64,000 nt of DNA from an uncultured Olsenella sp. (GCA_900548775.1 URLM01000006.1:8661-72660); one strand, 5' to 3'. Numbered from the stretch's first letter, positions 51,797 to 61,676 are shown. Notes: a model not told the origin generated them from the sequence alone. A program made the numbers and translations.

Positions 51797-53047
51797 TTAC
51801 CTGCGAAGCCTGCCGAAAAGACGACGGAGCCCCGCAATGGGACCGTCACTGTTGGCAGTCCCCTCTTCTCGACCACCGGGGGCACCCGTCAGCCATTCAG
51901 CCTGCTCCGGGTATCGCTCGGCAAGCTCGCGCAGATGTATATGCGCAACGCGACGCATCTCCTGATACCGGGAAGACCCCTCACCAGCGGTTACCTGTGC
52001 ATCCGCCTTACGCGCAAGGCAGAGTACCTGGTCAAGGGAATCGCCCCGCGTAGGCTCCACGTGCCGATCGTATCGCTCGTATGCGCGGTCACGCACATAT
52101 CGCCAAAGCTCTCCCGCAACGGCATCTGTCGGCCACTGTCCGAGCAGCAAGTCCACCGCCTCAGGGAGTTCTACCTCTGGAAGCCCATCAATCATCTCAT
52201 TCGAGACATTCTCGAAAATTCGATCACGCGCATCAGCAACCCGTTCGTCCCAGTCGTCGCGGGGAATGTCCGTCGCGTGCTCGCAGGCGAAGTCACGCAT
52301 GAGACGCCAACCCTTAAACTCGCGCTCTGACGTCCTTCTAAGCGCATCGAGGGTCTCTCGGGAGCCAAGCGTCTCGCCGCGCCCAAGATGGTAGAGGTAC
52401 CACGGAGAGTCAGACAGTCCGACGTATGTCAAGGCAAGCGCGTCGAGAATCATGCACAGGTAGATGTCATCCGAGAGGAGCAAACGCGTGTGCGCAGCCA
52501 TGCCCCACGCCCTGCGAGCAAGGTCCCCGGAGAAGAGCTTGTGGTGCACGTGCCAGTCGAAGCTGTCTTTCTCGGCAAACTGGACACGCATGATGTCTGC
52601 GCCATTGAGGCGTCGCGGAATTGGCGTGAGAAAGCCCTGCATGCCAGCCGCAGCACCGCTCGCAGCATCTCCTTCTGGGACTACCCGCACGCCAAAGTGG
52701 ACGATATCGGCCTCATCTGCATGGGCCATCACAAGGTCCAATGCCCCAGGTGCAAGCTCATCATCCTGGTCAACCAACATAACATGGGCTCCGCAAGAGG
52801 CTGCCACTCCCGCCTGTCGCGCACCAAGTGTGCCGACGTTTGTGTCGAGAAGAACCGGCCGCACTCGAGAGTCGCGCTCAGCAAGCGACAGGATGACATC
52901 CCTAGTATCGTCAGCCGAGGCGTCGTCCACCAAGAGAAGCTCGAGTTCGGAAAAGGACTGCCCGAGGATGCTCATTGCACATTCCTCAAGGTATCGTCCC
53001 CCGTTGTGTGCGGGGACTACAACAGAGAGCGCGAGCGACTCGGTCAT
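51797..53047 (-). CDS. Family 2 glycosyltransferase
   Basis: This cytoplasmic enzyme transfers a sugar from a nucleotide donor to an envelope glycan. The 416-residue protein has a GT-A domain: SVVVPAHNGGRYLEECAMSI at the N terminus, LLVDDASADDT, and the donor/metal motif VDQDDE at about 91. The C-terminal 200 residues are helical and not recognised. Its neighbours are secreted wall proteins and a two-domain glycosyltransferase, so a role in a wall polysaccharide is likely. The acceptor is unknown. Confidence 0.82.
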   Translation of the reverse strand: MTESLALSVVVPAHNGGRYLEECAMSILGQSFSELELLLVDDASADDTRDVILSLAERDSRVRPVLLDTNVGTLGARQAGVAASCGAHVMLVDQDDELAPGALDLVMAHADEADIVHFGVRVVPEGDAASGAAAGMQGFLTPIPRRLNGADIMRVQFAEKDSFDWHVHHKLFSGDLARRAWGMAAHTRLLLSDDIYLCMILDALALTYVGLSDSPWYLYHLGRGETLGSRETLDALRRTSEREFKGWRLMRDFACEHATDIPRDDWDERVADARDRIFENVSNEMIDGLPEVELPEAVDLLLGQWPTDAVAGELWRYVRDRAYERYDRHVEPTRGDSLDQVLCLARKADAQVTAGEGSSRYQEMRRVAHIHLRELAERYPEQAEWLTGAPGGREEGTANSDGPIAGLRRLFGRLRR

Positions 53048-53316
53048 CGTATCTCCTGTCCGGCACGATGCTACCCATCGACAGTAAGTCCTGCGTGCCT
53101 GTTGTTACTCATTTCGATGTAGTTCGACATCCTAGCAGCCAGCCGCAAGATACCCAACTGCCCCTAAATTGCGCCGTGGGGTGTAGAGCCGAGTGCGCTA
53201 GGACTGTACTGAGATTATAGTCAGAGGGGCCCGGCGCGCCTTCGCGCCGAGCCCCCCAAGTAAACGCCCCCATAAGAGCAAGCTCTCGTCAGCCCAAAAT
53301 ACCTTGCGGCCTCAGT
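53048..53316. other. Gap between the glycosyltransferase and BspA-like genes
   Basis: It contains a GC-rich imperfect inverted repeat at 53226-53256 (GGGCCCGGCGCG/CGCGCCGAGCCC), a possible terminator of the BspA-like gene. TATAAT lies next to it on the minus strand near 53215 and may be the -10 of the glycosyltransferase gene. Confidence 0.5.
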
Positions 53317-54546
53317 CTATCCGACAACGTACCAAGAAGGTGTCTTACATCCATACGGGAACATTGACGTAGTGTTTGCATCGTTCGGCAACTGCCAAGA
53401 ATCAAGGGCAGTTGCATCCTTGAGAGAAACGCTTCCCCAGCTGTAGAACATGCGCACCGCATTTTTAACCTTAGAGACGTTCCACTTGGACAACGGTCTG
53501 AGGTCCGAGACAGAGTTGCTTAGTGTAAACATTCCTTCCATGTTGCTGACGTTTGAGACATCCCAGCTGGCCAGGGGCGTGAGGTCATGAAGAGACGAGC
53601 ACTCGTTAAACATCCAGCCCATATTCGTGACCTTCGAGGTATCCCAACTGGACAAGGGCGAAATGTCCGAGAGGGTCGCACATCCCCAGAAGAATTCCTT
53701 AAGGAAACGGAAGCTTGTAACATCCCAGTTGGAGAGACCGGATATGTCCTCAAGTGAGTACCAGTTCGAAAAGCCAACGTTGTCGAAGCCGCTCAGCACC
53801 AACTCGCATCGCGAGGAGATCTTCTTCGCGTACCTGGCACACACCGCATTTGAGCCAGACCCCGAGAGGCCGCCACTGGCGCTGAAATCCGTTCTAGCGA
53901 GAAGCTCCTCAGCACTTCCATGGACAACAACCTTGCGTCCGGCGTCAGTGGCATCGGAGCCATCAATGACTAGCTCACCGTCATCGTAGAGTGTGGCGAA
54001 TGCCTTAGACAGGGGAACCCTCTCAGAAGCACCGTAGAAGGCGACTCCCTCCTACTGCCAGCCAACAGAGCCAAGGTAGGCATACTCGCTGGCGTCGGTT
54101 GTGAAAAGGTGAGTTCCTTGGGTGAGCCAAGGGTTAAAAAGCCGGTAAATAGGTTTTGCACTCATGTCCGGAGCTGAATAGAAGGCGCGCCCCTCCTGCC
54201 TCCAACCAATGGAACCAAGACGGGCGTACTCATTGGCGTCCCCCGTGTAGAAGTGGTCCCCGGAATAAGGATTGTAAAGGCGCCAAACGGGGTTGCCAGA
54301 AGCAGGTGACTTCCAGGCCACACCCCCCTGCTTCCATCCGATAGAGCCAAGGGAGGCGTACTCGCCGGCATCAGCGGTGAAGAGGTGCTCGCCGCTCCAG
54401 CGGTTGTAGACCCGGTACATAGGAAACGTGTTGCTCGAAGAGTCGCTTTCCCCAACCGCAAGCGTTGGCATCGCAAGTACAAAGAGGAATAGTGCGGCTG
54501 ACACTGCCATCACGACGCGTAAAACATCAACAGGCTTTCTTCCCAT
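53317..54546 (-). pseudogene. BspA-like secreted surface protein with DUF5648 modules, interrupted by an in-frame TAG
   Basis: A single reading frame of 410 codons is broken only by an amber codon at 54054-54052 (codon 165). The first part has a signal peptide (MGRKPVDVLRVVMAVSAALF...LAVG) and three DUF5648-type modules (YRVYNRWSGEHLFT, WRLYNPYSGDHFYT, YRLFNPWLTQGTHLFT). The TAG falls inside the ending of module 3, between GSVGWQ and EGVAFYGAS, where sister proteins have Lys, Arg or Gln. The second part, in the same frame, has a Ser/Gly linker and BspA-type (DUF285) repeats of the form LSSWDTSKVTNMGWMF. Because both halves stay open and family-like, the mutation is recent, an error, or read through. 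The start is ATG 54546 with GGTGG upstream. Confidence 0.8.
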
Positions 54547-54694
54547 GAAGACCACCAATCTTTACGGAAACTCAAAACACAAATATGTTATCCCATCGAG
54601 AATGCCTCCATGCGAAGCGCCCGGTAAGTATCGGAATTGCCGGCAAGCGGAACAATCGCAACGCAAGCCTCTCCGCCCACGGGCTCAGCAAACG

Positions 54695-54700
54695 TATAAT
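54695..54700 (+). promoter_or_regulatory. Candidate -10 box of the two-domain glycosyltransferase gene
   Basis: A perfect TATAAT lies 42 bases before the proposed GTG start; the matching -35 is poor. Confidence 0.35.
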
Positions 54701-54742
54701 CGAGTAACGCATCTAGACCCGAACGTCTACAAGGTGGCATTC

Positions 54743-57178
54743 GTGAACATCAACTCATTGGGCATCTGCAGGCACGTGGAGAAGATCTACCAGCTGGTAT
54801 CCATAGATGGGATTCCGGAAGATGCCCTTCTCGACATAACTGCACAGGACGACAAGGGCAACAATGTCCCAGCAAAGGTCTTCCGAGATACGCCAACGGA
54901 AGCAGTCGTGGTTCTCATCGACGAGCACTCTGGCGCCTCGACTGTAACCTACACGCTCTTCGCATCGGACGGGCCGATTACAGATCGTGACGCCTGGCGT
55001 GAAGTAGGCTCTGCGACCATGAGCTTCAACGACGCCAAGTGGCAGTCTCGCGTGAACTATCGAATGCATCGCGACCTTACCGCACGCATTCGCGACTACG
55101 ATCTCGGCCACGCGTTCCTCTTCTCCACGATCTTCATCAAGAAGGCGATTCCTGACAGGGGCAGGGCAATCGTCAGAGTCGCCGTTCGCGTGCCTTGGCG
55201 AGAGGACGGCGAGATTGCGATACGCATTTGCGACCAGTCGCTTAACATCATTGACCCCGCTCCTACGCTCATGGGCTCTCAGCAGTTTGACTCTCGTTTT
55301 TCGGGTACAGTCAAGTACCGGGAGACGGTCTTCTCGGCCGTTTTACCGCGAGACGACCGAACCGTGATCTTCGACGCCTGCGACAAGGCAGACCCTCACC
55401 AGCACACGTTCTTCGAGCTTGCCAAGCCCGACCTGGACAGCCTGATCCACGACACCGAGGTCCTCACGATGTCTGCCGATCGCGACCCCTACTACAACGA
55501 GTGGTTCCAAGGCCAGCGAGTGCAACCCTGGGAGCTGCGTCTCCAGAGTGAGGTCCGCTTTGATAACGAGGTCACCTGGAGTGTCGTGGTGCCACTGTTT
55601 CACACCACACATGAGCAGTTCGAGGACCTCGTGACGGGATTCGTCGACCAGTCGTACTCACACTGGGAGCTTATCCTCGTCAATGCATCACCCGAGGACG
55701 AGGGGCTTGCAAGCCAGGTAGCAGACGCCGTCGCATCGGACGCGAGGATACGCTGTGTCACACTCGAGAAGAACCTCGGCATCACACTCAACACGGCCGC
55801 AGGCATTAGGGCGGCGACTGGTGACTTCGTTGGCTTCGTCGACCATGACGACACAATCGAGCCAGACCTCTTCTTCCACTACACGGAAGCCGTGAACACT
55901 ACGCCGGAGACGGACGTCCTCTACTGCGATGAGGACAAAATCGACCCCACCGGCAGGAACGTGTGGCCGTTCCTCAAGCCGCAGCTCGAGATCGACCTCC
56001 TCACCTGCAAGAACTACATCTGCCACATGCTTGCCGTGCGTCGCAGCCTCCTGATGAGGTTGGAGTTCGACAACCCCGAATATGACGGCGCACAGGACCA
56101 CCACCTCACGCTTCAGGTGGTGGAGAAGGCTCGTCGCGTGACGCACGTGCCTCGCGTACTCTACCACTGGCGCATGTGGAAGACGTCAACGGCAACCAAT
56201 GAGGGCGCAAAGGATTACGCCCAGGAGGCTGGTATGGCTGCCGTGAGGGCGCACTTCCAGCGGATTGGAGTTGACGCAGAGGTAGGTGAGGGCGAGAGGC
56301 CCTTCTCCTACCATGTGTTCCATAGACCACCCGCGCCCCACCCACGCGTGTCCATACTCATTCCCTCGCGCGACCACGTCGAACTACTCGAGCGTTGCGT
56401 GGACTCCATCCTTTCGAAATCAACCTATGACAACTATCAAGTGGTTGTCATCGAAAACAACAGCGAGCGCGAGGAGACCTTCTCGTACTACGAACGCGTG
56501 CAACGCGAGAGCCAGGGGCGCGTGCGCATTGCGTCGTGGAAGGGACAGGGCGGCTTCAACTACTCCGGTCTCATAAACTTTGGCGCACGGGAATCGGATG
56601 GCGAGTATCTCCTACTCCTCAACAACGACATGGAGCTTAGGACGTCCGACTGGCTAGAGCGGATGTTGGGCCTCGCCTCGCGCAAGGACGTAGGGGCTGT
56701 GGGCGCGCGCCTTCTCTACCCTGACAACACCATCCAGCATGCCGGCGTCATCGTAAGCGGGAGCTGCGCCAACCACTTTGGCATCGACCTCCCTGAGAGC
56801 GACCACGGATACTGCAACCTCATTGAGTGCGAACAGGATCTCTCTGCGGTAACCGGCGCATGCCTCATGGTGAGTAGAGCCCTCTTCGAGGAGGTCGGCG
56901 GGCTTGACGAATCGCTTGCCGTCGCCTTCAACGATGTTGACTTCTGCCTCAAACTGAGGGAGATGGGGCTGCTCGTGGTGTACACGCCTCAGGTGGCACT
57001 CACGCACTTCGAGTCCGTCTCGAGGGGCTCGGACTACTCCACCAGCCGAGTCAAGCGCTTTGCCCACGAGGTGGGCATCATGCGGGAGCGTTGGTCGGAC
57101 TACTACGGTTTGGGCGACCCATATTACAGTCCGCTCCTTCGCTCATACGAGCCGCTCGATACGTACTGGAGCTTCTAA
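54743..57178 (+). CDS. Two-domain family 2 glycosyltransferase
   Basis: This large enzyme of about 811 residues probably builds a wall polysaccharide from the cytoplasmic side. After a beta-rich N-terminal domain of 270 residues come two GT-A domains. The first starts TWSVVVPLFHTTHEQFEDL with the DXD-like DHDDTIEPD. The second starts RVSILIPSRDHVELLERCVDSI, contains LLLNNDMEL, and has the GALARLLY-like VGARLLYPDNTIQHAGVI typical of rhamnosyltransferase-type GT2. No transmembrane helices are seen. The start is uncertain: GTG 54743 has AAGGTGG 5 bases upstream and follows a TATAAT; the frame is open further back but looks non-coding. Confidence 0.82.
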   Translation: MNINSLGICRHVEKIYQLVSIDGIPEDALLDITAQDDKGNNVPAKVFRDTPTEAVVVLIDEHSGASTVTYTLFASDGPITDRDAWREVGSATMSFNDAKWQSRVNYRMHRDLTARIRDYDLGHAFLFSTIFIKKAIPDRGRAIVRVAVRVPWREDGEIAIRICDQSLNIIDPAPTLMGSQQFDSRFSGTVKYRETVFSAVLPRDDRTVIFDACDKADPHQHTFFELAKPDLDSLIHDTEVLTMSADRDPYYNEWFQGQRVQPWELRLQSEVRFDNEVTWSVVVPLFHTTHEQFEDLVTGFVDQSYSHWELILVNASPEDEGLASQVADAVASDARIRCVTLEKNLGITLNTAAGIRAATGDFVGFVDHDDTIEPDLFFHYTEAVNTTPETDVLYCDEDKIDPTGRNVWPFLKPQLEIDLLTCKNYICHMLAVRRSLLMRLEFDNPEYDGAQDHHLTLQVVEKARRVTHVPRVLYHWRMWKTSTATNEGAKDYAQEAGMAAVRAHFQRIGVDAEVGEGERPFSYHVFHRPPAPHPRVSILIPSRDHVELLERCVDSILSKSTYDNYQVVVIENNSEREETFSYYERVQRESQGRVRIASWKGQGGFNYSGLINFGARESDGEYLLLLNNDMELRTSDWLERMLGLASRKDVGAVGARLLYPDNTIQHAGVIVSGSCANHFGIDLPESDHGYCNLIECEQDLSAVTGACLMVSRALFEEVGGLDESLAVAFNDVDFCLKLREMGLLVVYTPQVALTHFESVSRGSDYSTSRVKRFAHEVGIMRERWSDYYGLGDPYYSPLLRSYEPLDTYWSF

Positions 57179-57180
57179 CG

Positions 57181-57218
57181 AAAGGGCGCCTGGCGAATCC
57201 CTTCGCCAGGCGCCCTTT
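57181..57218. terminator. Strong bidirectional terminator
   Basis: AAAGGGCGCCTGGCGAA and TTCGCCAGGCGCCCTTT form a perfect 17-bp stem with a TCCC loop. T-rich ends on both strands serve the convergent glycosyltransferase and amidase genes. Confidence 0.95.
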
Positions 57219-57242
57219 CTTTTATCGCTGCTCAAGCCATCG

Positions 57243-58916
57243 CTAGAGTCTCGAGAGCTTGTCGTACCACTCCTGGGCCTTGGCAACGTACTCGTCGTGC
57301 TGCGAGCCTCCCACTGCGAGCGAGGCAGGGCACTCCGTGGAGGTGCACTCGTTGTGTCCAACCATGTTGACTCCCCACTGGGGCCTGCCGAGTTTGTACT
57401 GCAGGCAGAGCGCCGCAACGAGTCGTGCACCCGAATTGATGGTTGCCTTGGTCATGCGCCACTGACCATTGGAGTCAACGTAGTCCGCGTGCTCGATGCC
57501 GATTGTCTGGGTATTGATGGTCCAGTTGCCCGCCTGCCACGCAGTGTCGCAATCGAGAACCAGCTGGCCGACCGTGCCATTACCTTCGACCTGGTAATGC
57601 GCAGACGCCGCCCTTGTCTGCCAAGTTTGATAGATGCTCTCGGTCGAAAGATTGCCCGCGTTGTGATGGATGACAATCTTCGAGATTGACTGTCCATAGC
57701 GTCCCTTTGAGTAGTGCTTGTTCATGAGCAGCTCTTTGACCACGCCAGCACCGGACCAATAGGACGAGTCCTTGAGCCAGCAGTAGTCAAGTCCCGCCCT
57801 CGGGTTGATTGTCTGCGTAATCGTCCCATCGGAAGACGTGACATATGTGCAGCCGTTTGAGGGGGACGACCACGTCGACCCCTTGGCAACAAAACCCGCC
57901 GAGGTGAGGTAGCGCTTCTGACCAGACTTGTTGCTCACCACCTTGTCCGACATCACAACGCCGTCTTGTATGTCTAGCTCGTCGCCGTTAGAGGTGACAA
58001 ACCAACCATCCGAAGGAACAGAAGCCCCGTACCAGGCGATGTTCTCCTTTTGCCATCCAAGGGTCGCAAGATAGTTGTACTCTGCCTCGTCCTTCGTGAA
58101 GTGGTGGGTGTATCGCTTTGCGTAGGGGTTGAAGAGCCTGTAGATGGGCACTTCCATCTCGTCAGAAGAAAGCCAGGAGGAGCCTTCCTGCCTCCAGCCG
58201 ATGGTAGCGAGGTAATTGTACTCGTCGGCGTTGGTGGTGTAGTGGTGCTCCCCGGTATAGGGATTGTATAGCCTGAATGCCTTGGTTGAGGAGGACCCCG
58301 GAACAAACCACGCCACGGACTCTCCCTGCCAGCCGAGCGGGATGAGGTTCGTTGCCTCGCTCGATGCCTCCGTAAAGAGATGCTCGCCAGTATAGGGGTT
58401 GTAGAGACGATACACCGGGACCTTCGAGGACTCCTTTGAGTTTGTGCTCGAAGACGGGGACACAGCCAGGGAACTCGCAACGGCAGCCGAAGTGGCGGTG
58501 GAGGATTCCGAGGCCTGACCAGCGATGGCATACTCTGCCGTAGAGGCAGCATCGCGCTGACCAGAAGCCTCTGAACCAAGAGCGTCCTTGGACTTCACAA
58601 CAGCGTCGACGCCATCAGTCTGGTCGGCCTTTGTCAGACCGCTTGCCATGGACCCTGACGAATCTGGAGAGGCGGAGGAAGCGGAGGCGTCTTCGGCAAC
58701 AGCGTTGTTGGTGACAGAGGAATCTAGCCTTGCAGCGGAAGGGTCAGAGGCTTGAGCAGAGGAATCACTCTCAAGGACGCCGGCCGATACGGTCTCCACG
58801 GGTGCCACTGCCTCTTCGGCAACAGCTGGCGCAGGAGCGAATAGGAGCCCAAGGGTCAGAGCCGAAGCGGAAATACCAGCAAGAACAAGGTTGGTCGGAT
58901 TTTTCAATATGAGCAT
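57243..58916 (-). CDS. Secreted N-acetylmuramoyl-L-alanine amidase with three DUF5648 modules
   Basis: This exported enzyme cleaves the bond between MurNAc and the stem peptide. Of 557 residues, 1-33 are a signal peptide and about 34-160 a Ser/Ala/Asp-rich linker. Residues 163-297 hold three modules (YRLYNPYTGEHLFT, FRLYNPYTGEHHYT, YRLFNPYAKRYTHHFT, each closed by GW-x3-[SE]-x2-W). A short beta-repeat region follows, and an Amidase_2 domain covers about 405-540, with zinc ligands in KIVIHHNAG and VGHNECTSTECP and a Glu in TIGIEHADY. The gene is last of a three-gene run with the glucosaminidase and lysozyme. The modules probably bind the cell surface; this is inference. Confidence 0.88.
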   Translation of the reverse strand: MLILKNPTNLVLAGISASALTLGLLFAPAPAVAEEAVAPVETVSAGVLESDSSAQASDPSAARLDSSVTNNAVAEDASASSASPDSSGSMASGLTKADQTDGVDAVVKSKDALGSEASGQRDAASTAEYAIAGQASESSTATSAAVASSLAVSPSSSTNSKESSKVPVYRLYNPYTGEHLFTEASSEATNLIPLGWQGESVAWFVPGSSSTKAFRLYNPYTGEHHYTTNADEYNYLATIGWRQEGSSWLSSDEMEVPIYRLFNPYAKRYTHHFTKDEAEYNYLATLGWQKENIAWYGASVPSDGWFVTSNGDELDIQDGVVMSDKVVSNKSGQKRYLTSAGFVAKGSTWSSPSNGCTYVTSSDGTITQTINPRAGLDYCWLKDSSYWSGAGVVKELLMNKHYSKGRYGQSISKIVIHHNAGNLSTESIYQTWQTRAASAHYQVEGNGTVGQLVLDCDTAWQAGNWTINTQTIGIEHADYVDSNGQWRMTKATINSGARLVAALCLQYKLGRPQWGVNMVGHNECTSTECPASLAVGGSQHDEYVAKAQEWYDKLSRL

Positions 58917-58968
58917 TGACAGACGTTACTTCCTTCGTTTCATATGAGCAGGTCACAGGTTAGCCCGA

Positions 58969-60039
58969 TTAAATGCTATTGAGAATAGTCAGGATCTTGA
59001 AGCCGTAGCTGGTATCCGTTGCCCAGGTGCCAGATAGGCCCTCGATGGTTCCCGCAGCAGTGCTGGATCTGCCAAAAAGCCACGTCGAATAGCGCGGATC
59101 GACGATGGTGCTCGAGAGCGGGGCCTTCCCAGAATAGGCACGAAGATGCTGGGCCTGAGCGAGGAATCCCTCGTAAACGGAGGAGAAGCTTGCAGGCACA
59201 TCACCAGAGTCGGTTGCGCCAAGCCCGCAGAAGTTGCACTGTTCTGGCTTGACGGCTCCACCAAAGGAAAGGTATCCGGTCTCGAGCATCGCCTGAGCAT
59301 ACATGACATCAGGACGAACGCCCTCTGCGGTTGCGGCCTCAAAGAGTCGAGCGACGAACTCATCTGCAGTTGCTGCGCCATATGAAGCATAGACTTCCGA
59401 GGGGAACTCCCTGCCGCGGGCATTGAGCTGCGCCTTGAGATGAGATGTGACCTGTTCCTGCGAGTTTCTGCTATCACCCATAAACGGAGTGCAGTTGACC
59501 ACGGTGCCAACGTGAACCGAGTCCACCCCATACCAAGCAACACTCTCGGGTCTCCACCCGATCGAGGCGAGGTAGTCGTTCTCGCTCTTCGAGGTGGTAT
59601 AGTTGTGGGTGCCAATGGAGACATAGGGATTGAACTGCCTGAAAAGCGGGACACCTTGGTTGTCGTCTGAGTACCAGGCAACCCCCTCATAGATCCAACC
59701 AAGAGAAACGAGGTGATTACGCTCACCGCTGTCAACCGTGTAGTGATGGTCCCCGGAATAAGGATTGTAGAGCCTGTAGACCGGTGTGGAGGATTCCACA
59801 GGAGCATACCAGCCGATGCCCTCGTATCTCCAACCTAGCGAGCTGAGATGTGCCACCTCCCCAGACTGGGCAGTATAGAGGTGCTCACCGGAGTAAGGAT
59901 TGTAGACCCGCCACATCGCGACGGACTGGAGTGGCTCACCGGCGAAAGCCCTGTCGGCATGAACGCCAAGCGACACCCCGACAGCCAGAACCAATGCTAC
60001 GCCCCAACACGCACACGCACGAAGGAAACGACGCCCCAT
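58969..60039 (-). CDS. Secreted endo-beta-N-acetylglucosaminidase with three DUF5648 modules
   Basis: This exported enzyme cuts the glycan strands of peptidoglycan. Of 356 residues, 1-33 are a signal peptide (ending AFA). Residues 40-170 hold three modules (WRVYNPYSGEHLYT, YRLYNPYSGDHHYT, FRQFNPYVSIGTHNYT). From about 205 the chain matches the GH73-like glucosaminidase domain, with the probable catalytic Glu in YAQAMLETGYLSFGG, then CNFCGLGATDSG and VDPRYSTWLFG. GGGGGA precedes the ATG. It is 52 bases upstream of the amidase gene. Confidence 0.87.
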   Translation of the reverse strand: MGRRFLRACACWGVALVLAVGVSLGVHADRAFAGEPLQSVAMWRVYNPYSGEHLYTAQSGEVAHLSSLGWRYEGIGWYAPVESSTPVYRLYNPYSGDHHYTVDSGERNHLVSLGWIYEGVAWYSDDNQGVPLFRQFNPYVSIGTHNYTTSKSENDYLASIGWRPESVAWYGVDSVHVGTVVNCTPFMGDSRNSQEQVTSHLKAQLNARGREFPSEVYASYGAATADEFVARLFEAATAEGVRPDVMYAQAMLETGYLSFGGAVKPEQCNFCGLGATDSGDVPASFSSVYEGFLAQAQHLRAYSGKAPLSSTIVDPRYSTWLFGRSSTAAGTIEGLSGTWATDTSYGFKILTILNSI

Positions 60040-60115
60040 GCTGATCCCCCAACTTGTTTAGAAATGCACGTAGGGATAATGGTACCAGCTCGGAGCATTT
60101 GGTTCCTGGCGCTTC

Positions 60116-61474
60116 TCAGGCTCCATACCAAGCTACACCCTCGTCCCTCCAACCGAGGGGCACGAGGGAGTCCCTTTCCGAGGCGCTCAGCGTGTAGTTG
60201 TGGGTCCCTACCGTTTCATAGGGGTTGAACTGTCGGAAGAGCGGCTCGCCGGAGGTGGGCACGGATGTATGCCAGGCAAGCCCCTCCCCCTTCCAGCCTA
60301 TCTCCTGGAGACTCTCGTACTCCGACTCGTCAACGATATAGAGGTGCTCGCCGTTATAGGGGTTGTAGAGGCGCAGGACACTATCGCCTGAGGTCGGCGC
60401 ATACCAGCCAGTTCCCTCATAGCGCCAGCCAACTGCAGTGAGGTTATCCTTCTCGTCTGAGTCCAGCGTGTAGAGGTGCTCCCCTGAATATGGGTTGTAG
60501 AGCCGGTGTACGGTAACCGAGTCTCGCCGCAGGAGAAAGTCGATGTCCACGTTCTCAGGAACGCCGCTTACTTTTCCCGAAGAGGTACATTGCCAATATC
60601 GATAGCCACCCGTGTAGTCACACCTATAGTTGTATTGGGCAACCCATCGCGACCAGTTTTCAAAGCGTGGATCGGTAAGATAGTTGTTCCACCAGTTGAG
60701 GTTTGCATAGACCCCAGGGGTATACCCAGCAGCCTTAACGGCTTCGCAGAATCGTGTGGCCATGTCTCCCAGTAACGAGGCGTCGCCATACGGCAAGGTA
60801 ACGTCTTCAAGGTCGTAATAGATGGGAAGCGATGGGGAGGCATCGCCCATCGAAGCGAGAAGGTAGCGCGCCTCCTGCTCCGCCGAGGTAACGCCGATTG
60901 CGTAGGAGTAATGGTAGATACCGTATGGAATACCCACGTGTTCGCATTCCGAGGCATTACGTGCAAACTCCTTGTCATGCTGCTTCGCAGAGGTCACGTC
61001 ATCTGGCCAGCCATAGCTACAGCGGAGAATGGCGAAGTCGATGCCCGCATCCTTAACGGAATCCCAGTCGATCTTCCCTTGGTGCTCAGACACGTCGATG
61101 CCTTTGGCGACGGCATGGGGAATGAGCGAGCCATTTGAGGAAAGGTAGCCACCATCGGTCTCGGACCACGCATCCCCAGAGGAGACGCTCCTCAGACGAA
61201 GGGAGCTTGAAATTGAGTTTGAGCTTGAACTGGAAGCGGCGTCCCCACAATCAGAATTGTCGCTTGAGTATCGGAAGCTCTCGGGAAGGTCATGCTCCAT
61301 GCGGTAGAGCAGGTCTTCCGAGGCATCTTCCGACAAATCTGTCGATGGCGATCCGGGGGCATCAGAGACAGCTTCGCCTTCTTCAGTGTCCGCAAGCACG
61401 GCCTTGGGGAGCGAGAGAAGCGAAGTAGAGCCAGCTGTAAGGGCAAGAAAGCCGCGTCGTGAAACATGAGGCAC
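60116..61474 (-). CDS. Tat-exported GH25 lysozyme with three C-terminal DUF5648 modules
   Basis: This enzyme is a muramidase that cuts the MurNAc-GlcNAc bond. GTG 61474 with AAGGAG 6 bases upstream gives 452 residues and puts a twin-arginine signal at the very start (VSRRGFLALTAGSTSLLSLP), so it should be folded before export, unlike its Sec-type neighbours. The GH25 domain spans about 122-305 (KGIDVSEHQGKIDWDSVKDA, IYYDLEDV with catalytic Asp/Glu). Three modules follow at about 315-452 (HRLYNPYSGEHLYT, LRLYNPYNGEHLYI, FRQFNPYETVGTHNYT), here at the C terminus rather than after the signal peptide. Confidence 0.88.
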   Translation of the reverse strand: MPHVSRRGFLALTAGSTSLLSLPKAVLADTEEGEAVSDAPGSPSTDLSEDASEDLLYRMEHDLPESFRYSSDNSDCGDAASSSSSNSISSSLRLRSVSSGDAWSETDGGYLSSNGSLIPHAVAKGIDVSEHQGKIDWDSVKDAGIDFAILRCSYGWPDDVTSAKQHDKEFARNASECEHVGIPYGIYHYSYAIGVTSAEQEARYLLASMGDASPSLPIYYDLEDVTLPYGDASLLGDMATRFCEAVKAAGYTPGVYANLNWWNNYLTDPRFENWSRWVAQYNYRCDYTGGYRYWQCTSSGKVSGVPENVDIDFLLRRDSVTVHRLYNPYSGEHLYTLDSDEKDNLTAVGWRYEGTGWYAPTSGDSVLRLYNPYNGEHLYIVDESEYESLQEIGWKGEGLAWHTSVPTSGEPLFRQFNPYETVGTHNYTLSASERDSLVPLGWRDEGVAWYGA

Positions 61475-61593
61475 GAGGTTCTCCTTACCGTTTGATAAGA
61501 GAGGAGAGTTACCAGACAAGGCTAGCGCCTCAAGAATCCCCTCAGAGCACTAGATTTTGTTTGGAAACGCTTCGCCATACCAGGAACTCAAAG

Positions 61594-61617
61594 ATGAGGA
61601 CAGCCTGAAGTCCTCAT
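61594..61617 (-). terminator. Second hairpin downstream of the L,D-transpeptidase gene
   Basis: ATGAGGAC and GTCCTCAT form an 8-bp perfect stem with an 8-base loop just beyond the main terminator. Confidence 0.5.
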
Positions 61618-61633
61618 GCAATGATTGCAAAAG

Positions 61634-61676
61634 AACTCGTCCTACTGTCGGGATATTCCAGACAGCCGGACGAGTT
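61634..61676 (-). terminator. Terminator of the L,D-transpeptidase gene
   Basis: AACTCGTCC pairs with GGACGAGTT, continued by GACAG/CTGTC after a 2-base bulge; reading the minus strand it is followed by CTTTTGC. Confidence 0.8.

Noticed and set aside
53317..54546. Programmed frameshift in the BspA-like gene
   Set aside because: The two halves are in the same frame; only a stop codon lies between them.
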